From: Bifidobacterium ruminantium DSM 6489 | Lineage (GTDB): Bacteria; Actinomycetota; Actinomycetes; Actinomycetales; Bifidobacteriaceae | Assembly: GCF_000770925.1 (NCBI RefSeq) | Contig: NZ_JDTK01000009.1 | Location: 37,667 to 101,666 of the forward strand | Direction: 5' to 3' | DNA length: 64,000 nucleotides | In this document: positions 8,510-17,942 of the stretch, piece after piece | How positions within the stretch are numbered: the stretch's first letter is position 1 | Layout of the letters: each line of letters opens with the position of its first letter | The notes under the pieces: model-generated | What the model saw: only the letters and a program-made list of their open reading frames with translations | Database searches by the model: none | What the model was told of the DNA's origin: nothing | Translations under genes and position numbers: made by a program

Positions 8510-10138
8510 TCAGATCTGCGCGCGCTTCTCCCCTGCCGCGATTTCGGCGGCGACCAGATCATCGTCGACGTGACGGTCGTCCGGGTCGTCGAGGTAATGG
8601 TCGAACTCGTGCAGCACCTCGGCGCTCGGCGCCGGCGTGAGCAGCGAAACCACCACAATGAACAACAGCGAGACAATGAACGCCGGCAGCAGCTCATAGA
8701 TGGCGAACACACCGCCCAACGGCTTGATGAGGTTGTGCCAGATCAGCACGGTGGCGGTGCCGGAAAGCATACCCGCGATGGCACCGTACTTGTTGGTGCG
8801 CCTCCAGTACAACGAGGTGAGCATCAGCGGGCCGAACGATGCGCCAAGGCCCGCCCACGCATACGACACCACCTGGAAAATCGAGGAATTCTGGTCGAAG
8901 GCGACCACGATGCCGAAGATGAACATGACCAGCAGCGTGATGCGCGCCACTATCATGACCTGCCGATCCGTGGCCTTGCGGTGCAGCAGCCCGTGGAAGA
9001 TGTTCTCTGCCACCGCCGAAGCGCCGATGATCATGTATGAGGACGAGGAGCTCATGGATGCGGCGAAGATACCGGACACCACGATGCCGCACATGAAGCT
9101 CGGCAGCAGCGCCTGCGCGACTACGATGAAGATGTTCTCGGCAGCCGCCTGGGTGGCGAACTGGGTGGGCATCATGGCTCGTCCGACCAGGCCGATGCAC
9201 ACGCCGCACGCCAGCGAGATCACGCACCAGGTGGTGGCGATGACGCGGGATTTCTTGATCTCCTCGGAGCTGCGGATGGACAGGAAGCGCACGAGCACCT
9301 GCGGCATGCCGAAGTAGCCCAAGCCCCACGCGAGCATGGAGATGATGGTGATGACGCCGTAATCGGTGGGCGCGCCGAACATGGCCTGCCCTGCTTTGAT
9401 GATCTGCTCGCCGGCGTCGTTGAGCACCGGGGCGGCCACGTGGGTGCCGTCAAGGAAGCCGGGGATGCCCTTAAGGAACGCCACGGTGTTGTCGATGCCT
9501 CCGGCAGAGGTGACGGAGCCGACGAACACCACGGCGAGTGCGAAGAACATGAGCAGCCCCTGGATGAAGTCGGTCACGACCACCGACAGGTAGCCGCCGA
9601 TGATGGTGTAGGCGAACACGATGGCGGCGCCGATCACCATGGTCAGGTGGTAGTCCCAGCCGAAGAGCGTGGAGAACAGCTTGCCCACCGTCACGAAGCA
9701 GCTGCCGACGTATACGCAGAAGAACACGAGGATGATGAGCGCGGCGATGGTGGAGACGATGTTCTTCTTGTCATGGAAGCGCTTGGAGAAGAAGTCGGGG
9801 ATGGTGATGGCGTCGCCGGCGACCACGGAGTAGCGGCGCAGGCGGCGGGCAACGAGCTTCCAGTTGAGGTAGGTGCCGAGGGCCAGGCCGATGGCCGTCC
9901 ACATCGGGTCGGCGGCACCGGTGAAGTAGGCCACGCCAGGCAGGCCCATGAGCAGCCAACCGCTCATGTCGGACGCTTCGGCGCTTAACGCCGTCAGCCA
10001 TGGGCCGACGCCGCGTCCACCGGCGAAATACTGCCTGGTGGACGAATTCGAACGCTTGGAGTAGATGAATCCGATGGTCAGCATGGCCACGAAGTAGATG
10101 ACCATGGCCAGTATCACCCAGAAGTCTTTGGAAACCAC
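8510..10138 (-). CDS. putP: Sodium/proline symporter
   Basis: 542-residue SSS-family transporter expected to take up proline with sodium. About thirteen hydrophobic helices are visible, with the family blocks SAEASDMSGWLLMGLPG, GDAITIPDFFSKRF and the late AASMSSSSSYMIIGASA sodium-site helix. The frame stays open far upstream, but that part runs antisense-like through the neighbouring exporter gene. The GTG at 10138 is chosen because AAAGGA precedes it by five bases. It is somewhat longer than E. coli PutP (about 500), mainly in the C-terminal tail. It follows the ThrE-type exporter by 35 bases on the same strand, so they may be co-transcribed. Confidence 0.9.
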   Translation of the reverse strand: MVSKDFWVILAMVIYFVAMLTIGFIYSKRSNSSTRQYFAGGRGVGPWLTALSAEASDMSGWLLMGLPGVAYFTGAADPMWTAIGLALGTYLNWKLVARRLRRYSVVAGDAITIPDFFSKRFHDKKNIVSTIAALIILVFFCVYVGSCFVTVGKLFSTLFGWDYHLTMVIGAAIVFAYTIIGGYLSVVVTDFIQGLLMFFALAVVFVGSVTSAGGIDNTVAFLKGIPGFLDGTHVAAPVLNDAGEQIIKAGQAMFGAPTDYGVITIISMLAWGLGYFGMPQVLVRFLSIRSSEEIKKSRVIATTWCVISLACGVCIGLVGRAMMPTQFATQAAAENIFIVVAQALLPSFMCGIVVSGIFAASMSSSSSYMIIGASAVAENIFHGLLHRKATDRQVMIVARITLLVMFIFGIVVAFDQNSSIFQVVSYAWAGLGASFGPLMLTSLYWRRTNKYGAIAGMLSGTATVLIWHNLIKPLGGVFAIYELLPAFIVSLLFIVVVSLLTPAPSAEVLHEFDHYLDDPDDRHVDDDLVAAEIAAGEKRAQI

Positions 10139-10173
10139 GTAATTCCTTTCTAATGTCGCGCCGTTCGCCGCAA

Positions 10174-12012
10174 TCACACGTCGTAGCGCCAGGATTTGTC
10201 GGTGATCACGCGGGCCATCGCAAGCCCGATCGGCAGACAGATGATCACCATGAACGCGCGGAACGCCCAGTCCAGCGCGTTCAGGGTGTCGAACTGGCCG
10301 AGGTGGAACATGGCCTGATACATATACAGGCCGGGAACCATGATCACGATGGATGGCACGGTAAGGCAGATGCGGGGGTAGCCGAGGTGCGGGGCGAGCC
10401 AGCCTCGACGGACGGCGGAGCGCCAGGCGGAGGCGAGAAGACCGGCGAGCAGGGCGCCGATGAAGGCGCCGGCTTCGGCGGGAACGCCCGCATCGACGAT
10501 TTCGAGGCGCAACGTGTCGGTGATCATGCCGATGGTTGCGGCGACGAGGCACATGCGTTGCGGCGAGTTGAACATGACGGAGAAGCCCCAGACTCCGATG
10601 AAGGCGAACAGCATACGCAGCAGGCAGTTCACGACGGGGTTCAGTCCGAGTGGCTCGAAGCCTTCCGGATTCAGGTGCACGATGGAGGCGACCATCCAGC
10701 CTGCGAGCGTGGCCATGAGGATAATGCACAGCACGTAGCAGACGCGCTGAATGCCTGAGGGGAAGTCGATTTTCGCCATGTCGAGCCCGCCGGTGATGAG
10801 GGGGAAGCCGGGGATGACGAAAAGCATGGCGCCGATGTAGGCGGTATCGTGCTGGAGGGCGACCGGATTGAACAGACCGATGAGTCGCAGGGTGCCGGTG
10901 CAGGCCAGTGCGGCCACGGCGACACATACGAAGGTGACGAAGAACTGGTTGAGATGATGCGCGAACAGTTTGCGGCGCAGCCAGTGGCCAAGGCCCGCGC
11001 CGACGAACGCGCCGATCATGTCGAAGGGGCCGCCGCCCAGCAGGAACACGAAGGACGCGCAGGCGCAGGCCGAGGCGAATCCGGCGAAGAGCGGAGAGTA
11101 CAGCGGCTTGCGGCGTTCGATCATGTCGAGCCGCTCATGCGCCTGGCGCACGGTGATGCCGGGCTGGTCGCCACGGGTCTTGCCGATATGGTCGAAATGC
11201 TCGGCGTATTCCTTCGGCGGCTTGCCAGCATGCTCCCTGATGATTCTGCGCGCCTGCCCGCGGCGGCCGCGCGCGGCTCCGGACCCCGATTCAGCCTTGG
11301 AATCGTCAGCATCGCCTGCTTCGCCGGAAGCCGCGTAATCGGCGCGATACTGCGCTTCCTCGATATCACGCAAATGCAGCGGACGGGCGGTGGAATCGTC
11401 ATCCTTGGCACGCTCCGTCACCATTTCCAACGCGTCGAGGACGGGGTCATCGGAACCTTCCTGGTTCTGTTCGGCCTTCTGCCGTTCACGCAGCTGCTTG
11501 GACAGATCGGCGGAGACCTGTGAGGCGTCCTTTTTGTCAAGATGCTGCATCAGCCCTTCGGAGACCTCGGACTGATGGTGGTACATCGAGCCCTTACCCA
11601 GGTTCACGTTGAACCAGTCCGCGAAATGTTCGAGCAGCCAGATGCGTTCGGTGTTGACGCCGGTGGTCGGCAGGTCGACGACTTCGGTGATGCGGTCCTT
11701 GCCGTCCGTGCAGGAGGCCTCGATGTCAGTGAGGTTCACGTCGGCGCGCACGTGCACGCCCAATGGATAGGCGATGCGATGCATCATTTCACGGACGCGG
11801 AAGCTGCCTGTTCCGGCGCCGAGGTCAAGCATGCCGACGCGGACGATCACGCTGGCTTTCGCCGCGATGCCGGCTTCGGTTACCGGCTTGTCCCAATCGC
11901 GCTCGATGTCTTCCATATCAAGCGGAATGGAGTGGGTGTGGAATTTGCTGACCGCCTTCGCGCTGCTGTCAACGCGTTCGGCGTTCTCATCATGTTCATG
12001 TAGTGCGCTCAC
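10174..12012 (-). CDS. ThrE-type threonine/serine exporter family protein
   Basis: About 612 residues. The N-terminal half has the ThrE/DUF1212 signature LGAGTGSFRVREMMHRIAYPLG, a long charged linker rich in Asp, Glu and Arg (about residues 160-290), then about ten hydrophobic helices covering the rest of the ThrE domain and the DUF3815 (ThrE_2) part. The family exports threonine and serine. The start is uncertain: the GTG at 12012 precedes VSALHEHDE, while the frame is open to 12126 without a good ribosome site. It is divergent from ppc, with two 15-bp repeats between them, and is followed by putP. Confidence 0.8.
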   Translation of the reverse strand: MSALHEHDENAERVDSSAKAVSKFHTHSIPLDMEDIERDWDKPVTEAGIAAKASVIVRVGMLDLGAGTGSFRVREMMHRIAYPLGVHVRADVNLTDIEASCTDGKDRITEVVDLPTTGVNTERIWLLEHFADWFNVNLGKGSMYHHQSEVSEGLMQHLDKKDASQVSADLSKQLRERQKAEQNQEGSDDPVLDALEMVTERAKDDDSTARPLHLRDIEEAQYRADYAASGEAGDADDSKAESGSGAARGRRGQARRIIREHAGKPPKEYAEHFDHIGKTRGDQPGITVRQAHERLDMIERRKPLYSPLFAGFASACACASFVFLLGGGPFDMIGAFVGAGLGHWLRRKLFAHHLNQFFVTFVCVAVAALACTGTLRLIGLFNPVALQHDTAYIGAMLFVIPGFPLITGGLDMAKIDFPSGIQRVCYVLCIILMATLAGWMVASIVHLNPEGFEPLGLNPVVNCLLRMLFAFIGVWGFSVMFNSPQRMCLVAATIGMITDTLRLEIVDAGVPAEAGAFIGALLAGLLASAWRSAVRRGWLAPHLGYPRICLTVPSIVIMVPGLYMYQAMFHLGQFDTLNALDWAFRAFMVIICLPIGLAMARVITDKSWRYDV

Positions 12013-12045
12013 ACTATTCAGGTCTAACGTGTGGGCTGGTCGGAT

Positions 12046-12085
12046 ATTTTCCGAACATTCCCACATGCCCATTTTCCGGACATTC
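12046..12085. promoter_or_regulatory. Pair of 15-bp direct repeats, candidate operator between thrE-like gene and ppc
   Basis: ATTTTCCGAACATTC (12046-12060) and ATTTTCCGGACATTC (12071-12085) match at 14 of 15 bases and are spaced 25 bases start to start. The second overlaps the palindrome GACATTCAATGTC. They lie in the divergent 261-base spacer, close to the exporter start. The binding protein is unknown. Confidence 0.5.
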
Positions 12086-12273
12086 AATGTCCACGATGCG
12101 AACCATTCCGGCGTTTCCGTAACCAAACTGTCGATTTGCCGCGCCTACAATGGTCGAGCATTTACCCACCAAGCTTAGGGCTGTGGGCTCGCAACAGACG
12201 GCCAAAACAATCGCGGAGGTGCCGCGAAGGACCGACAGACCGAGCAACCCGATGGTTTGGAGAAGGAGGTCTG

Positions 12274-15030
12274 ATGACAACTGAAAACGAACAGATCACG
12301 CCTGCGGACGCGGCTATCGTCTCGTCCGGCACCGGCACCAAGGGCCCTGAGGAGCGTGATCTTCCCGTATCCCTCAAAGAGGAAATGGATCTGTGTCTGC
12401 AGATTCTTCGCGAGGTGCTCGGTGAGTTCGATGAAAACCTGCTGGCCAAGTTCGATGAAGTGCGCGAACACGCGCTGAAGGCCAGTGACGAACGTTTCTC
12501 CGGCATTCTTTCGGATACGAATCCCGACCAGGACGACCTGCAGAAGGTGGTCGACATCGTCGACAAGATGGATGTCCACGACGCCCAACTGCTGGCTCGC
12601 GCCTTCACCACCTACTTCCATCTGGCCAACCTGTGCGAGGAGAACTACCGCGTCTCCGTGCTGCACCAGCGCGAGGCCGCCGTGGATGAGGATCAGGCCG
12701 TCGATCCGGTGAACGAAATGACCTGCGCCTACCACCAGCTCATCAACGAGATGGGTCCGGCCAGGGCCAAGGAGCTGCTCGACCAGCTCGAGTTCCATCC
12801 GGTGTTCACCGCGCATCCGACCGAAGCCCGCCGTAAGGCCGTGGAAGGCAAGATTCGCCGTATCTCCCAGCTGCTCGAAGCGCATAAGCTGCTCGGTGGC
12901 TCGGACAAGAAGGAAAACTCCCGTCGTCTCTTCAACGAGATCGACGCCCTGTTCCGCACCTCTCCGATCGCGCTGAAGAAGCCGACTCCTGTCGAGGAAG
13001 CCGACACCATTCTTGACATTTTCGACAACACGCTGTTCTACACCATTCCGCAGGTCTACCGTCGTTTCGACGACTGGGTCCTCGGAGACAAGGCCGGCCT
13101 CGTGCCGCCGGTGTGCCCGGCGTTCTTCCATCCGGGAAGCTGGATTGGTTCCGACCGTGACGGCAACCCGAACGTCACCGCCAAGGTGAGCCGCCAGGTG
13201 GCCCGCAAGTTCAGCGACCATGTGCTGGGCGCGCTGGAGATCGAAACCCGCCGCGTCGGCAAGAACCTGACGATGGAGGCCGAGACCACCCCGCCGAGCG
13301 CCGAGCTCAAGTCCCTGTGGAACCACCAGAAGGAAATGAGCGAGCGTCTGACCGACAAGGCCGCGCTGATCTCCACCAAGGAGCTGCACCGCGCCGTCAT
13401 GCTGGTCATGGCCGATCGTCTGAAGGCCACCATCGAACGCGACGCCGATCTGATGTACCATTCCTGCGACGATTTCATCGCCGATCTGAAGGTGGTGCAG
13501 CGTTCCCTCGCCGAGGCCAACGCCAAGCGTTCAGCCTACGGCCCGCTGCAGGACCTCATCTGGCAGGCTGAGACCTTCGGCTTCCACATGGTCGAGATGG
13601 AGTTCCGTCAGCACTCCGTCGTGCATTCCCGCGCTCTGGAGGACATCCGCGAGCATGGTCTGCACGGTGAGCGCGGCGAACTGCAGCCGATGACCCACGA
13701 GGTGCTCGACACCTTCCGTGCGCTCGGCGCCATCCAAAAGCGCAACGGCATCAAGGCCGCACGCCGCTACATCATCTCCTTCACCAAGAGCGCCCAGAAC
13801 ATCAAGGATGTGTACGAGCTGAACCGTCTGGCGTTCGCCCATCCGGAGGATGTGCCGACCATCGACGTGATCCCGCTGTTCGAACAGCTCGAGGATCTGC
13901 AGAACTCGGTGGACGTGCTCGAAGACATGATCAAGATTCCGGAAGTGCAGGCTCGTCTGAAGGCCACCGGCGGCAAGCTCGAGGTCATGCTCGGCTACTC
14001 CGATTCCTCGAAGGACGCCGGCCCGACCTCCGCCACCCTGGCTCTGCATTCCGCTCAGGAGCGCATCGCCAAGTGGGCCGAATCGCACAACATCGACCTG
14101 ACCCTGTTCCATGGCCGCGGCGGCGCCGTCGGTCGCGGCGGCGGCCCGGCCAACCGTGCGGTGCTCGCGCAGCCGGTCGGTTCCGTCAAGTGCCGCTTCA
14201 AGCTCACGGAGCAGGGCGAGGTCATCTTCGCCCGCTATGGCAACCCGGCGCTGGCCATCCGCCACGTGGAGTCCGTCGCGGCCGCCACGCTGCTGCAGTC
14301 CGCGCCGAGCGTTGAGAAGCGCAACACGGACATGACCAAGAAGTACGCCGACATGGCCAGCAAGCTCGACGAAGCCGCCCACGAGCGCTTCCTCGACCTG
14401 CTGAACACCGACGGCTTCGCACCGTGGTTCTCCACCGTCACGCCGCTGACCGAAATCGGTCTGCTGCCGATCGGCTCCCGCCCGGCGAAGCGCGGCCTCG
14501 GCGCCAAGTCGCTCGACGATCTGCGCACGATTCCGTGGATCTTCTCCTGGGCACAGGCCCGCATCAACCTGGCCGCATGGTATGGTCTCGGCACCGCATG
14601 CGAGAAGTTCGGCGACCTCGCCACCCTGCGTCAGGCATATGAGGAATGGCCGCTGTTCTCCACGTTCATCGACAATATCGAGATGTCGCTGGCCAAGACC
14701 GACGAGCGCATCGCCAAGATGTACCTCGCCCTCGGCGACCGTGAGGATCTCAACAAGAAGGTTCTCGACGAGATGGAGCTCACCCGCAAGTGGGTGCTCA
14801 AGATCGTCGGCGACGAATGGCCGCTGCAGCACCGCCACGTGCTCGGACAGGCCATCCGCATCCGCTCGCCGTATGTGGACGCACTGTCCGTCACCCAGGT
14901 GCTCGCCCTTGGCTCGCTACGCAAGCGCGTGGACAAGGAAGAGCTCACCCACGGTCAGAAGGAGAATTACACCTATCTGATCCTGTGCACCGTTTCGGGT
15001 GTTGCTGCAGGTCTGCAGAACACGGGCTGA
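12274..15030 (+). CDS. ppc: Phosphoenolpyruvate carboxylase
   Basis: 918 residues, the usual PEPC length. The enzyme carboxylates PEP to oxaloacetate and refills C4 acids. Catalytic blocks are clear: the His of TAHPTEARR (His181), GSWIGSDRDGNPNV, the Lys of GYSDSSKDAG (Lys580), the FHGRGGAVGRGGGP loop (about 612-625), and the C-terminal QNTG. The ATG at 12274 follows an almost perfect AGAAGGAGGT site; the longer open frame from 12031 is not needed. A 69-base piece of the 3' end (14920-14988) recurs 1.73 kb downstream on the far side of the ATPase islet. Confidence 0.97.
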   Translation: MTTENEQITPADAAIVSSGTGTKGPEERDLPVSLKEEMDLCLQILREVLGEFDENLLAKFDEVREHALKASDERFSGILSDTNPDQDDLQKVVDIVDKMDVHDAQLLARAFTTYFHLANLCEENYRVSVLHQREAAVDEDQAVDPVNEMTCAYHQLINEMGPARAKELLDQLEFHPVFTAHPTEARRKAVEGKIRRISQLLEAHKLLGGSDKKENSRRLFNEIDALFRTSPIALKKPTPVEEADTILDIFDNTLFYTIPQVYRRFDDWVLGDKAGLVPPVCPAFFHPGSWIGSDRDGNPNVTAKVSRQVARKFSDHVLGALEIETRRVGKNLTMEAETTPPSAELKSLWNHQKEMSERLTDKAALISTKELHRAVMLVMADRLKATIERDADLMYHSCDDFIADLKVVQRSLAEANAKRSAYGPLQDLIWQAETFGFHMVEMEFRQHSVVHSRALEDIREHGLHGERGELQPMTHEVLDTFRALGAIQKRNGIKAARRYIISFTKSAQNIKDVYELNRLAFAHPEDVPTIDVIPLFEQLEDLQNSVDVLEDMIKIPEVQARLKATGGKLEVMLGYSDSSKDAGPTSATLALHSAQERIAKWAESHNIDLTLFHGRGGAVGRGGGPANRAVLAQPVGSVKCRFKLTEQGEVIFARYGNPALAIRHVESVAAATLLQSAPSVEKRNTDMTKKYADMASKLDEAAHERFLDLLNTDGFAPWFSTVTPLTEIGLLPIGSRPAKRGLGAKSLDDLRTIPWIFSWAQARINLAAWYGLGTACEKFGDLATLRQAYEEWPLFSTFIDNIEMSLAKTDERIAKMYLALGDREDLNKKVLDEMELTRKWVLKIVGDEWPLQHRHVLGQAIRIRSPYVDALSVTQVLALGSLRKRVDKEELTHGQKENYTYLILCTVSGVAAGLQNTG
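14920..14988 (+). repeat. Direct repeat, copy in ppc
   Basis: 69 bases encoding RKRVDKEELTHGQKENYTYL and the following residues near the PEPC C-terminus. It recurs at 16654-16722 with 67 of 69 bases identical. Confidence 0.9.
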
Positions 15031-15049
15031 TTTTCAGCTGATTAACGAT

Positions 15050-15103
15050 AACGCGAACGGGGAGGTCCGTGCCGGCGAACGGCGCGGCCTCCCCGTTCGC
15101 GTT
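15050..15103 (+). terminator. ppc terminator
   Basis: 16-bp stem AACGCGAACGGGGAGG paired with its complement ending at 15103, starting 19 bases after the ppc stop. The T-run is weak, so termination efficiency is uncertain. Confidence 0.7.
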
Positions 15104-15138
15104 ATGCTTCAAAATCGCAGAATGCTTTACGGGAGATT

Positions 15139-16507
15139 TCAGACACAGGCAGTTCCGAAAAGGTCAATTCCATCCTCATCGAACGTCTTGAGCAGACGAC
15201 GCAGCAGGAAAGTAGTGAAATACGGGGCTGTGAAGATGCCATTACTGCTGCCGATGTTGCCCGCTGTCAGTTTGATGCCGAACCGGATGTCCGGATATGA
15301 ATCCGATGCAATCAGCGTACGCAACGATTTTGCGGTACCGTTCTTCGGTTTTACTTCAACAGGAATGAGTGCGTCACGTGACCTTACGAAGAAATCCTCC
15401 TCCAAGGTGGAGTTTTCCCTCTTGTAGTAATAGAGATCGTAACCGGCCTTGCGCAAAGCCTCTCCGACCACGCTCTCGTACAAGGCACCCTTGTATACGC
15501 CAAGGTTCCGGTTAGCGCGAAAATCGTCGCTGGCCTCGTCGTCCAGCATGGAGACGAACAGTCCCGTGTCGGCGAAGTACATCTTGAACTTGTTCTCGTC
15601 GTAGTTGCCGCGCAAAGGCAATTCGGGGAACGACAGGCAATGACACACGTTTACAATTCCGGCTGTTTCCAGCCATTCCACGCATCCGCGGTAGTCCTTA
15701 AAGCGCGCTCCTTTGGCAACTTTGCTGATCTGGAACTTCTTGTTCTCCTTTGCCAACTGAACCGGAATATGCCTGAACACATTGAGTATCCGCGCCCGAT
15801 CCATGCCATCCGCGTATTTCTGGATGTCCTCCTCGTAGTCCAGAACCAGCTGACGCTGCATGTTCAAGGTGCCTTCGAAGGTACCGCGTTCAATGTAGGA
15901 AGAAACAACCTCAGGCATGCCGCCGATGGTGCAGTAGTCAAGGAACAACGAGGTGAATGCGCCCATCTCGATCTGAGAAAAAGGCCTCAACGAGGCCAAA
16001 TGACCGAACATGGATTCGACGGTATCGCTGTCATATCCCTTGGCCCACAGGAACTCCTCGAAGTCAAGCGAATGCATCTTAGTCGGTCTTGTACCCGACG
16101 CTATTGCTTTCAATAGTCCTATAGCTGATTCCTAGCATGGATCCACTGCAGATGACATCAAACCGTCCATCCTGCCTGAAGAACTTCAACGTCGTGGCGA
16201 TGTCCGGATGATCCTGGATCTCATCGAAGAAAATAAGCGTCTCATGGGGAATGAAGCACAGTGTCGGATCAAGCAGCGACATGCTCTTCACCACTTCGTC
16301 GACGGAATATCCATTCTGCGTAATCGCACGGTATTTAGGATTCTCCACAAAATTGATCTCGACGACACTGCGGTAATTGGCGGATGCGAAATGCCTGATG
16401 GCGGCTGTTTTACCGACCTGCCTCGATCCCTTGACGATGAGTGGCTTGCGATTGCTGTCGGCTTTCCAATCCAAGAGAAACCGGTCGATCTTCCTGCGCA
16501 GGTACAC
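15139..16507 (-). pseudogene. Frameshifted AAA ATPase of the DUF4143 (COG1373) family
   Basis: Two overlapping frames give one family member. The N-terminal part has VYLRRKIDRFLLDWK, Walker A GSRQVGKTA, Walker B LIFFDEIQD and ICSGSMLGI, and stops after VGYKTD. The C-terminal part, in another frame, resumes with MHSLDFEEFLWAKGYD and carries the DUF4143 domain to the end (EVKPKNGTAKSL). Restoring one base after GACTA near 16080 would read YKTDYKMHSLDFEE, so a single-base deletion explains the break. The start is taken as the GTG at 16507, preceded by GGAAGGAG. The function of the family is unclear; a toxin/antitoxin or mobile-element link is sometimes proposed. A sequencing error cannot be excluded. 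Confidence 0.85.
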
Positions 16508-16549
16508 TGTTCCCTTAGCTCCTTCCAAAACATTCAACGCTCTCATTCC

Positions 16550-16633
16550 ACATTTTCATGAGTGAGTTTTATTGTTACTACAACATTTTATGAGGGAGAT
16601 TTTGACTTATATTCACATTTTATGAGGGAGATT
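16550..16633. repeat. Three 19-bp direct repeats upstream of the ATPase pseudogene
   Basis: ACATTTTATGAGGGAGATT occurs exactly at 16583-16601 and 16615-16633. A degenerate copy (ACATTTTCATGAGTGAGTT) lies at 16550-16568. Spacing is 32-33 bases, about three helical turns, in an AT-rich stretch unlike its surroundings. An operator array for the ATPase gene is the simplest reading. Confidence 0.7.
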
Positions 16634-16653
16634 CTCTAATCCATTATCATATG

Positions 16654-16722
16654 CGCAAGCGCGTGGACAAGGAAGAGCTCACCCACGGTCAGAAGGAGAA
16701 TTACACCTATCCGATCCTATGC
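16654..16722 (+). repeat. Direct repeat, displaced copy of ppc 3' segment
   Basis: 67 of 69 bases identical to 14920-14988 inside ppc, but with no ppc sequence on either side, so it is a detached fragment and not coding. Together the two copies bound the ATPase islet. Confidence 0.9.
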
Positions 16723-16826
16723 TTCTTTCTTTCGACCTATGTTCGAGCATCGTAGGCGCCTGGCACGGGGTTGCCACAGGCTACATTGGAAAGCAACGCA
16801 AGACCAATAGAAAGGGGTTCACGACG

Positions 16827-17831
16827 ATGAAATGCGCGTTCTGCCATACCGAAAACGCCGATGGGACGCGTTTCTGCTTCTCATGCGGAAAACCGATGGT
16901 GCCATTACCTTCCGGCGCTTCCCCCGCATCGTCTGCGAATCAACCTTCTATCCAGCCTGTCAGCCAGCCTTCCAACCCATCCACGCCCAATCCCGCGTCC
17001 CCTGACGTTCCGCCCATGCCAAACGCCCAGCCGCCGATGCCGACCACGCCTCCCCCGCTGCCCGCGTCGGCAACAGGAAAGGCGGCTGGCGCAGCAATGT
17101 CGAAGAAGGCGATAGCGGCCATCGTGGCGGCCGTGCTGGTCGGCGCCACCGGAGCAGGAGTGGTCATCAGCTTCGCAGCAGGCGCATGGGGGCGCAATGA
17201 CAAGCCAGCGGCGGCACAAACGGCCGATGACAAGGCATCGAAGAAAACGGCGAAAACGGATGCCGACAAATCGGACGCGTCCAAGAAAAAGCAGAACGAC
17301 GAATCCACGGAAAAGCAGAATACCGAATCGAAGAAAAACGAGCGTCCGACGTTGAGGGACACCGCGAAATACCACGTGAGCGCGCAATCGTATGAATTCG
17401 ACCTGCCTGCATACTGGCGGGACCGCGTCACCGTGCAGGTGGATGGCGACGATGTGACCATCCTGTCGAAATCCTATCCGGATACCGACAATCCGGTGTG
17501 CTCCATCAGAGTAGAGGAAGGATCCCAGCCGCGGGACGTCGGAGACGTTTCTTTTTCCGTCGTGGGATATGTGACGCTGGGCGACAGCCATGCGGAGGTG
17601 TGGGCCCATCGTTATCCGGTTATTTCCGCCATGGGCAGAGCCTCTGGAGAATCGGACCTGAAATCCGACGCGGAATGCACGGAGCTGACCGACCTGCAGT
17701 CCGGAGGCACGCTGGATTTCGCCACATCCCGCAGCACCATCAACGACGACGGTTCCAGCTCGGACAACTCCGCATTTACCATCGACAACTGGCTGAAAGA
17801 CAATCTCGTGTCGGCCATCCGTGCGAAATGA
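16827..17831 (+). CDS. Zinc-ribbon membrane protein
   Basis: 334 residues from the ATG at 16827 (AAAGGGG upstream). The N-terminus is a zinc ribbon with two CxxC pairs (MKCAFCHTENADGTRFCFSCG). It is followed by a Pro/Ala/Ser linker, one transmembrane helix (about 94-117, AIAAIVAAVLVGATGAGVVI), a Lys/Asp/Glu-rich stretch, and an outer domain of about 150 residues with beta-rich sequence. The ribbon should be cytoplasmic and the C-terminal domain outside. The function is unknown. The open frame upstream to 16719 runs into the ppc repeat and is not coding. Confidence 0.8.
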   Translation: MKCAFCHTENADGTRFCFSCGKPMVPLPSGASPASSANQPSIQPVSQPSNPSTPNPASPDVPPMPNAQPPMPTTPPPLPASATGKAAGAAMSKKAIAAIVAAVLVGATGAGVVISFAAGAWGRNDKPAAAQTADDKASKKTAKTDADKSDASKKKQNDESTEKQNTESKKNERPTLRDTAKYHVSAQSYEFDLPAYWRDRVTVQVDGDDVTILSKSYPDTDNPVCSIRVEEGSQPRDVGDVSFSVVGYVTLGDSHAEVWAHRYPVISAMGRASGESDLKSDAECTELTDLQSGGTLDFATSRSTINDDGSSSDNSAFTIDNWLKDNLVSAIRAK

Positions 17832-17942
17832 TGGGTGGAATGGCGACTGAAATAACAACCGGTACGATCCGCGAATGACTCTGCAGGCGAAATCGTAGGC
17901 AGCCCCATCCATATGATGTGAATAGCCGAACAAGGGAGCGAC

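Noticed and set aside
10139..10927. Long N-terminal extension of the putP frame
   Set aside because: The extra 263 residues are Arg/His-rich shadow of the same-strand exporter gene; the GTG at 10138 has a proper ribosome site and begins at the transporter domain.
16550..16633. Possible CRISPR array
   Set aside because: Only three repeats with 13-14-base gaps, one degenerate, and no cas genes in the window.
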